From positions 1 through 20,075 of the forward strand of contig CAIPMZ010000047.1 of assembly GCA_903866285.1 (NCBI GenBank): 20,075 bases of DNA. Direction: 5' to 3'. The stretch comes from an uncultured bacterium (lineage in GTDB: Bacteria; Patescibacteriota; Minisyncoccia; Moranbacterales; GWC2-37-73). A model generated the notes under the pieces. The model worked only from the letters and a program-made list of their open reading frames with translations, did no database searches and was not told where the DNA came from. Below are positions 15,731 to 20,075 of the stretch, one piece after another. The position numbers were made by a program, and so were the translations under genes. Position 1 is the stretch's first letter; each line of letters begins with the position of its first letter.

Positions 15731-17479
15731 TTATTTAAGAACCCTACTCGTCTTAATATACCACTTATTAGCGTCAATAAAACGATTAGCTGGCGTATTA
15801 ATATTCTTAATCATTATCCCTTGGACTGAAGTAGCGACAGGATAAAGGTAATATGGGCCGTACAAAAAAACCGCGGGCACCTCTTTGCTGAGAATTTCCT
15901 GAAACTTATTATACGCCTCTGTCCGCTTAGCTTGGTCGGGTTCCTGCCTGACGCTCTCTAAGATCCCGTCCGCCTCACTACTGTCAAACAGCGAAAGATT
16001 CAGCCCTGGATCGCGCTTTTGGCTAGAATGCCAAAAAGAATAAAGGTCGGGATTAAAAGTAATGGCCTGTCCGAAAAGTAAACTATCGTACTCCCGAGTT
16101 CGGATATAATTTTGTTGCAAATCAGAAACAGGTAGAATTTTAACGTTTACTTTAGCGCCAACCTTTTGCCATTGCGAAACTAGCAGTTCCGCTGTTTGAG
16201 CAAGTTCTGGCCACTGAGGCGTTACTAATTCAAACTCTAACGCTAACCCATTTTTCTTCCGCACACCGCTGCCCGCGTCCATTTTCCAACCAGCTTCCTC
16301 TAGCAATTTCCCAGCTTGTTCAAGATCTTGGGTAACCTGCGCTTGCTGCGCAATATTTTTCATTTGCGGGAAAAAAGGTGCCGAAAGCGCCGTCCCCTTA
16401 CTACGCAGGACTTTCTCAATGATTTCAGCTCGATCGACGCTCAGATTAAGCGCCCTGCGAACATTATCTTCAGCCAAAACGACGCTCTTCGTTTGATTAA
16501 AAAAGACGGAGAAATAACGCGGAATAATTAGCTCGTGCAAATTCGTGCTTTTAACATTTTTAATTAAATTGATTTTTTCTGGCGTAATACTACTCATCCC
16601 CATGACTTCTTTCTTATTATAAGCAACCAGTAAAGCGTCCTCGTCGGGATAAAAGTTAAAAGTCAACTTAGCAATATAGGGACTACCCGCGTAATAATCT
16701 TTAAAAGCCTTTAGCTGATAGGTTAAGATACTGCCCTGCGAATCCTTTTGAAAATCCGAAAACATAAAAGGCCCCGAGCCAATAGGATGGAGATTATAAT
16801 CAGCCAAGGCAAATTTTTCTGGGGCGATATTTTCCCAAACATGTTTCGGTAAAATTCCAATCGTTAAATTTTCTAAAAATCCAATGTAGGGATTTTTAAG
16901 CGAAAAGAGTAAAGTCTGGTCATCCACCACGCTCACGTCAACCCCCTGCCAGCTTTGGCGGAGTGGACTTTTATAAGCCGGGTCCTGCAGAATATTAAAA
17001 GTAAAGAAAACATCCTCCGCCGTAACGGCCCGACCATCGTGCCAACGCGCATCTTTCCTAAGCTTAACCGTATAAGTTCGCTGATCGTCGGAAATATTAT
17101 AGCTTTCCGCTAAATCCACCACTGCATTGCCATCGCTATCAAATTTAAAAAGACCGCTATAAACTAAGGCGGTTAAATCGCTATCAGCCTCACTAGTTTG
17201 AGACAAAAGCGGGTTAAGATAAAAAGGCTGACCAGTGGCCCCCTCTACATATTCTCCCCCCACCTTGGGGATTGGGGTTGTCAAATTAGTGTAGAAAGTC
17301 CCACCCCACACCACCAAAGAAGCAGCGATGATAAGTAAAAAAGCGGACACCACAATCTTATCTCGAAAAGAAAGTACGCGTCCGAGATTACGCCAATTCC
17401 TTGGCCTTAAGTATTTTAATTTACGATCTAATTGGATACTAATATTATTTACAATAAAAAAATTATCAAACTTTTTCAT
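15731..17479 (-). CDS. ABC transporter solute-binding protein, family 5 (peptide/OppA type)
   Basis: Known role: captures oligopeptides or similar ligands outside the membrane for an Opp/Dpp-type importer. Seen: 582 residues. A basic 40-residue N-terminus leads to one membrane helix (about 42-60). The family 5 fold follows, with ESYNISDDQRTYTVKLRKDA (125-144), WHDGRAVTAEDVFF (about 145-158), the GSGPFMF segment, the FFNQTK region with NVRRALNLSVDRAEII, and a C-terminal lobe ending in a YLYP segment. No lipobox cysteine follows the helix, so it appears tethered by an uncleaved N-terminal helix. No cognate permease or ATPase is in the window; the MacB-type pair is a different class. Start: ATG at 17479, with GGAGG 10 nt upstream, both inside a hairpin. 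It is 37 nt after secG and probably co-transcribed with it. Confidence 0.9.
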   Translation of the reverse strand: MKKFDNFFIVNNISIQLDRKLKYLRPRNWRNLGRVLSFRDKIVVSAFLLIIAASLVVWGGTFYTNLTTPIPKVGGEYVEGATGQPFYLNPLLSQTSEADSDLTALVYSGLFKFDSDGNAVVDLAESYNISDDQRTYTVKLRKDARWHDGRAVTAEDVFFTFNILQDPAYKSPLRQSWQGVDVSVVDDQTLLFSLKNPYIGFLENLTIGILPKHVWENIAPEKFALADYNLHPIGSGPFMFSDFQKDSQGSILTYQLKAFKDYYAGSPYIAKLTFNFYPDEDALLVAYNKKEVMGMSSITPEKINLIKNVKSTNLHELIIPRYFSVFFNQTKSVVLAEDNVRRALNLSVDRAEIIEKVLRSKGTALSAPFFPQMKNIAQQAQVTQDLEQAGKLLEEAGWKMDAGSGVRKKNGLALEFELVTPQWPELAQTAELLVSQWQKVGAKVNVKILPVSDLQQNYIRTREYDSLLFGQAITFNPDLYSFWHSSQKRDPGLNLSLFDSSEADGILESVRQEPDQAKRTEAYNKFQEILSKEVPAVFLYGPYYLYPVATSVQGIMIKNINTPANRFIDANKWYIKTSRVLK

Positions 17480-17496
17480 GGAGGCTCGACCTCCAT
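17478..17496 (-). promoter_or_regulatory. Hairpin enclosing the ribosome site and start codon of the solute-binding protein gene
   Basis: On the minus strand ATGGAGG (17496-17490) pairs perfectly with CCTCCAT (17484-17478) around the five-base loop TCGAG. The first arm carries the GGAGG ribosome site, and the second arm ends with the A and T of the start codon. An out-of-frame six-codon reading frame (MEVEPP) starts at the first ATG and its TGA overlaps the real start as ATGA. Confidence 0.55.
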
Positions 17497-17516
17497 CACC
17501 TAGCTGAAATTTAAGC

Positions 17517-17738
17517 TTAGCTACTTTGCAAAACTACGGTCGCAATCGCCAGGCCAATAAAGCAAACACTTAAAAAAGCTGACGCGAAAAAAAGAAATTT
17601 TTCGACCCCTCTTTTCGTATAATACCCCCCAAAGTCTCCCCCGAAAGCTGAACTAAGTCCGCTGCCTCTGTTTTGAAGCAAAATAGAAATCATCAGCAGC
17701 ACTGCCACTACAACTTGAATAATAGTAATAAATTTCAT
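17517..17738 (-). CDS. secG: Preprotein translocase subunit SecG
   Basis: Known role: small partner of SecY/SecE that aids SecA-driven protein export. Seen: 73 residues, normal for bacterial SecG. TM1 is about 2-20, the conserved loop ILLQNRGSGLSSAFGGD (19-35) is glycine/serine-rich, and TM2 is about 46-70. Start: ATG at 17738 without a clear Shine-Dalgarno sequence. It is first of a likely two-gene unit with the solute-binding protein 37 nt downstream. The window holds several Sec-type substrates with N-terminal helices (giant protein, hydrolase, solute-binding protein). Confidence 0.93.
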   Translation of the reverse strand: MKFITIIQVVVAVLLMISILLQNRGSGLSSAFGGDFGGYYTKRGVEKFLFFASAFLSVCFIGLAIATVVLQSS

Positions 17739-17787
17739 AACAAGAATAGCTTAACTACCCAATAATTAAATCCTCTAACTAAGTTCA

Positions 17788-17816
17788 AGCTTATCAAAAA
17801 CAAGTCCGTTCGTCAA
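17788..17816 (-). promoter_or_regulatory. Candidate promoter for secG
   Basis: Minus strand TTGACG (17816-17811, five of six), a 17-nt spacer, then TAAGCT (17793-17788, three of six). It would give a leader of about 43 nt. A TATAAA further upstream (17835-17830) is an alternative -10 without a good -35. Both are weak. Confidence 0.3.
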
Positions 17817-17902
17817 GCAACGACGGCCTTTTATAGTGTCCCAAGGGGGGTTAATTTGTCATGCGCAATTTAGGGTTCTAGCTATAAATAAAATTTAGCA
17901 TT

Positions 17903-18013
17903 TTTACGAGCTTGTTTGCTTTTTAGGCCATGCGAGCGACAGCGAGCTAAGCGTTTGACCATCGTTTTCGGTCAAACGCGGACTCTAAAAAGTAAATAAG
18001 CGAAGTAAGAATT
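17903..18013 (+). repeat. 111-nt structured intergenic element, copy 2
   Basis: Equal in length to the copy at 12695-12805. The outer stem pairs TTTAC and GCTTGTTTGCTTTTTAG with CTAAAAAGTAAATAAGC and GTAAG, all Watson-Crick or G-T. The inner hairpin has arms GCGTTTGACC and GGTCAAACGC around a nine-base loop. Relative to copy 1, two base pairs of the inner stem change on both sides (C-G to T-A, and A-T to G-C). It lies 32 nt past the nucleotidyltransferase stop, in the same type of place as copy 1. Strand is given as plus because the G-T pairs are allowed only in plus-strand RNA. The rest of this 307-nt gap holds the weak secG promoter candidates and no open reading frame of note. Confidence 0.75.
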
Positions 18014-18045
18014 ACTTTTTTAGTTTCTAAAACTACACACTTGTG

Positions 18046-18996
18046 TTAGTTCGTGATTCCAAGCTCTTCAATTTTCGCTTTGAATTTTTCAAAAATAACT
18101 GGGCCATGCGGCACAGGCAAAAAAACTAAGGCGTCATCTTGAGCATAAACTAAACTACCCTCCTGGTGAGTTTTGGGATTCTTGGCAATTTTCTTTTTTT
18201 CAATTTTTTTAAGCCCAGCTTCCAGCCAAGCGCCTTGCAAGCAAAACTCCCCCGCTCCGCGAATCATTTTAGTAAAAAAAGTATCCTCCACCATTTTTAA
18301 CTGGGCAATTTCCTGCAAAGCATAGGTCGGCTTTAGCTCGCGAATCCATTGATTTTTAATTTGAAAGCGCTGGTAGACTTGCTCGCCGAACAAAGGCACT
18401 AAAAATAAGTATTCATTAGCGGAAAATAAATCTTTCGTCATCACTTCCAGGGAATCCTCGGTCACAAAATAATTTAAACAAACGCGATCAATTACTTTTT
18501 TGCCGTGCCGGCGCCTGCCTAAAAAATGAGTTAGTAACGTTACTAAAGTTCGGCCAGTCCAAATATGTCCGGCTTTAATTACAAGTAATAAGTCCCAATC
18601 GCTTTTTCGGTGCGCATTTTTCATCGCCAGCCCGCCCGTTGCCCCAATCATCCGCAGAAACGGGACGCAGCGTAGCCAAGCAACAACCTTGACCAAGCGT
18701 TTTAGTTTACCAGCGGAAATTTTTTGATGTTTAATTCGCGTTTCAATCAGCTCGTTTCGGCCTTTTAAAAAATAAAAACCGCGCGCGCTTTCAAGGTACT
18801 TACCCATCAAATCTTTCTCTAAAGCGCCTAGCACTTCCGCTAAAGTAATCGTTAAAGGCTGGTTATCCCCAGCCGCGTAGTCGGTGCGAATTAGATGTTT
18901 CCAAATTTCAAAAGCCGTGAGCGGATAGTCAAAACCGTCATAATACGCAATTGTTGCCAAGATATATCTTTGTAATTTTGAGTAATTAGCTTCCAT
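18046..18996 (-). CDS. Winged-helix / nucleotidyltransferase-fold protein
   Basis: Seen: 316 residues. The first ~100 look like a winged helix-turn-helix (FDYPLTAFEIWKHL, 22-35, then a second basic helix pair). A Pol-beta-type nucleotidyltransferase core follows, with IGATGGLAMKNA (117-128) and SDWDLLLVI (132-140). D133 and D135 are the expected metal-binding acidic pair. A third catalytic acid is not evident; the strand that should carry it reads RVCLNYFV (171-178). The C-terminal half is helical and basic. Known: the fold transfers nucleotides to small molecules, RNA or proteins. Here the substrate is unknown, and I do not identify a HEPN or MazE-like partner, so a toxin-antitoxin role is not supported. 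Start: ATG at 18996, six bases from a strong -10, so the mRNA should be leaderless. The frame is open upstream for 30 codons to the TGA of the preceding gene. Confidence 0.82.
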   Translation of the reverse strand: MEANYSKLQRYILATIAYYDGFDYPLTAFEIWKHLIRTDYAAGDNQPLTITLAEVLGALEKDLMGKYLESARGFYFLKGRNELIETRIKHQKISAGKLKRLVKVVAWLRCVPFLRMIGATGGLAMKNAHRKSDWDLLLVIKAGHIWTGRTLVTLLTHFLGRRRHGKKVIDRVCLNYFVTEDSLEVMTKDLFSANEYLFLVPLFGEQVYQRFQIKNQWIRELKPTYALQEIAQLKMVEDTFFTKMIRGAGEFCLQGAWLEAGLKKIEKKKIAKNPKTHQEGSLVYAQDDALVFLPVPHGPVIFEKFKAKIEELGITN

Positions 18997-19002
18997 AACC
19001 GC

Positions 19003-19031
19003 ATTGTAGCAACGCCCAATCCCTTTGTCAT
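19003..19031 (-). promoter_or_regulatory. Promoter giving a leaderless nucleotidyltransferase mRNA
   Basis: Minus strand -35 ATGACA (19031-19026, five of six), a 17-nt spacer, -10 TACAAT (19008-19003, five of six). Only six bases (GCGGTT) separate the -10 from the ATG at 18996, so transcription should begin at or within a base or two of the start codon. No ribosome site could be present. Confidence 0.65.
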
Positions 19032-19042
19032 CTTCCGCCCGC

Positions 19043-19079
19043 CACGCTTTTATGGCGTGATAAAAGAATCTCTTTATCA
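19043..19079 (-). terminator. Overlapping hairpins between the antirepressor and nucleotidyltransferase genes
   Basis: On the minus strand TGATAAAG and CTTTTATCA pair around a five-base loop starting 8 nt after the TGA stop at 19087-19089. CACGC and GCGTG form a second hairpin that shares bases with the first, so only one can form at a time. No T-run follows, so termination is uncertain. Confidence 0.3.
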
Positions 19080-19086
19080 GGTCAAC

Positions 19087-19977
19087 TCAGCTTAACAATT
19101 TTTGAATATCTTCCTGGCTAAATTCTTTGCGATAATCAATCAGTTTTGGATGTTTAATTCGGCGGAGTTCTTCGTCATAAGTTGCCATAATATTTCTGGC
19201 TCTTTTTTGATAGACCAGCCAATTCCTTTGAGCAGAAAATTCTTTGAAAATTTTCTCAAACTCAAACTGCGTTAACATTCTCTGTAGTTTTTTAAATTCC
19301 TTTTCAACTTCACCAGCCAAGCCAGTTTCAAAAGCACCCACGATCAAAACAATTTCTTCATACATAAAATTCCTCGTCAAATCTTTTTTCACCAACTTTA
19401 AAAGCTTGCGATATTCTTTGGCTCTTTCCAAAAAGAGAAAATTATACAGCATATCTGTATAAGTTCCATAATTTTTCACTTCCACAAAATCCTTAACACA
19501 ATCCGTGAAATCTCTGCGATATTCTTTTGTCTCCTCTCTCGTCTCAAAAAATTGGCTCGCCAGCTGATTTATAAATTTCGGATCCTTTGTGGCAATTTGC
19601 ATAACTTTTTTAAAATCACTTTCCACTCGAATGAAATATTTTCTGACCTGTTTTCCCTTTTCATTATTTTCCAACATTGCCAACTCTTTTGCCATATCAA
19701 TTGAAATAACATACTCCCTGGCTAAAATTTTTCCAGTTTTCGGATCTATTGCTTTTGGCTTATTTGAGCCATCAAATCCATCGCCAAATTTGGCGAAGGC
19801 AATAAAATAATCAACATCTTCAGTAAAATCATATTTATTAATTCTGTCTTTTATCCAATTAGAAAAATCCCTACCCACCCCTAACCATTTGTAAAGCTCT
19901 CTGGCGTTTACAAATCTTTTTTTCTCGCCGTTGAAATCTTTTTGAATCACTTTGATATTAATAAGTTCGTTCATCAT
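19087..19977 (-). CDS. AntA/AntB-family antirepressor-like protein
   Basis: Seen: 296 residues. FVNARELYKWLGVGRDFSNW (22-41), then DRINKYDFTEDVDYFI (44-59) and REYVISIDMAKELAML (87-102) with NEKGKQVRKYFIRVE (105-119), form the AntA/AntB domain known from phage antirepressors. The rest (about 120-296) is predicted mostly helical and charged, with KEYRKLLKLVKKDL and LVYQKRARNIMATYDEELRR; I do not recognise this part, and it is not an obvious KilAC domain. Known: phage antirepressors bind repressors or DNA to trigger lysis. Chromosomal copies are often prophage remnants or recruited regulators. No phage structural gene is near, so function here is open. Start: ATG at 19977 or the next codon at 19974; no Shine-Dalgarno sequence. 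It has a strong promoter. It is the only gene here ending in TGA, with 30 open codons joining it in frame to the next gene. Confidence 0.85.
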   Translation of the reverse strand: MMNELINIKVIQKDFNGEKKRFVNARELYKWLGVGRDFSNWIKDRINKYDFTEDVDYFIAFAKFGDGFDGSNKPKAIDPKTGKILAREYVISIDMAKELAMLENNEKGKQVRKYFIRVESDFKKVMQIATKDPKFINQLASQFFETREETKEYRRDFTDCVKDFVEVKNYGTYTDMLYNFLFLERAKEYRKLLKLVKKDLTRNFMYEEIVLIVGAFETGLAGEVEKEFKKLQRMLTQFEFEKIFKEFSAQRNWLVYQKRARNIMATYDEELRRIKHPKLIDYRKEFSQEDIQKLLS

Positions 19978-20005
19978 ATATTTGTTTTTAGCTTCTTACA
20001 CTGAT

Positions 20006-20034
20006 ATTTTATCACTACCGTAAAAAGCCGTCAA
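20006..20034 (-). promoter_or_regulatory. Strong extended -10 promoter of the antirepressor-like gene
   Basis: Minus strand -35 TTGACG (20034-20029, five of six), a 17-nt spacer ending in TGA, so that TGn precedes the -10 TAAAAT (20011-20006, five of six). The predicted start is near 19999, about 22 nt before the ATG. Confidence 0.7.
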
Positions 20035-20075
20035 TCCTAGTTCGAAGAAGTAATACTGAATCAATTAACTTACTG

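Noticed and set aside
19043..19090. Selenocysteine insertion element after the TGA at 19087
   Set aside because: A hairpin is present, but the protein family uses no selenocysteine, the loop lacks a recognisable bacterial SECIS motif, and no sel gene is in view.
8..19977. TGA recoded as glycine (Gracilibacteria/SR1 code)
   Set aside because: Ten genes have uninterrupted frames closed by TAA or TAG, including 2650 codons rich in glycine, with no in-frame TGA needed.

Overview
The window looks like chromosomal DNA of an uncultured bacterium of the Candidate Phyla Radiation (Patescibacteria, Parcubacteria-like). This is an inference, not a marker-gene assignment. It rests on moderate-to-low GC, all real genes on one (minus) strand, a minimal SecG next to a membrane-anchored family 5 solute-binding protein, a cupin-type phosphoglucose isomerase, giant FnIII-rich surface proteins with long cationic N-termini, and a winged-helix/nucleotidyltransferase protein. 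The code is standard or very close to it: a 2650-codon, glycine-rich frame is uninterrupted. Ten of eleven genes stop at TAA or TAG.

Read in the direction of transcription (high to low coordinates), the first genes are an AntA/AntB-family antirepressor (19087-19977) and a winged-helix nucleotidyltransferase (18046-18996), each with a good sigma70-type promoter. The second promoter predicts a leaderless mRNA. The two genes share a frame and are separated by one TGA and 30 sense codons. Next come secG (17517-17738) and an oligopeptide-type solute-binding protein (15731-17479), whose ribosome site and start codon lie in a hairpin. Then come a cupin-type glucose-6-phosphate isomerase (14969-15580), an insulated gene for a 90-residue two-helix membrane protein (14555-14827) with its own promoter and terminator, and manC (12850-14226), with a predicted leader of about 224 nt made of repeated modules.

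The second half is surface biology. A 2650-residue single-pass protein (4568-12520) carries two duplicated blocks of about 12 kelch-like motifs plus a sandwich and an FnIII domain, followed by about seven more FnIII-like domains. It is followed after 11 nt by an ABC ATPase (3777-4556) and after a further 27 nt by a MacB/FtsX-type permease (2463-3749). Last is a secreted multidomain putative glycoside hydrolase (8-2350) with its own extended -10 promoter and a probable TTG start.

The most unusual non-coding feature is a 111-nt element in two copies (12695-12805 and 17903-18013). Both lie just past the 3' ends of genes. They form a long stem plus an inner hairpin, with compensatory changes between copies. 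The G-U pairs favour an RNA read from the plus strand, antisense to all genes here. The most interesting protein-level system is the giant propeller/FnIII protein linked to a MacB-type ABC pair.
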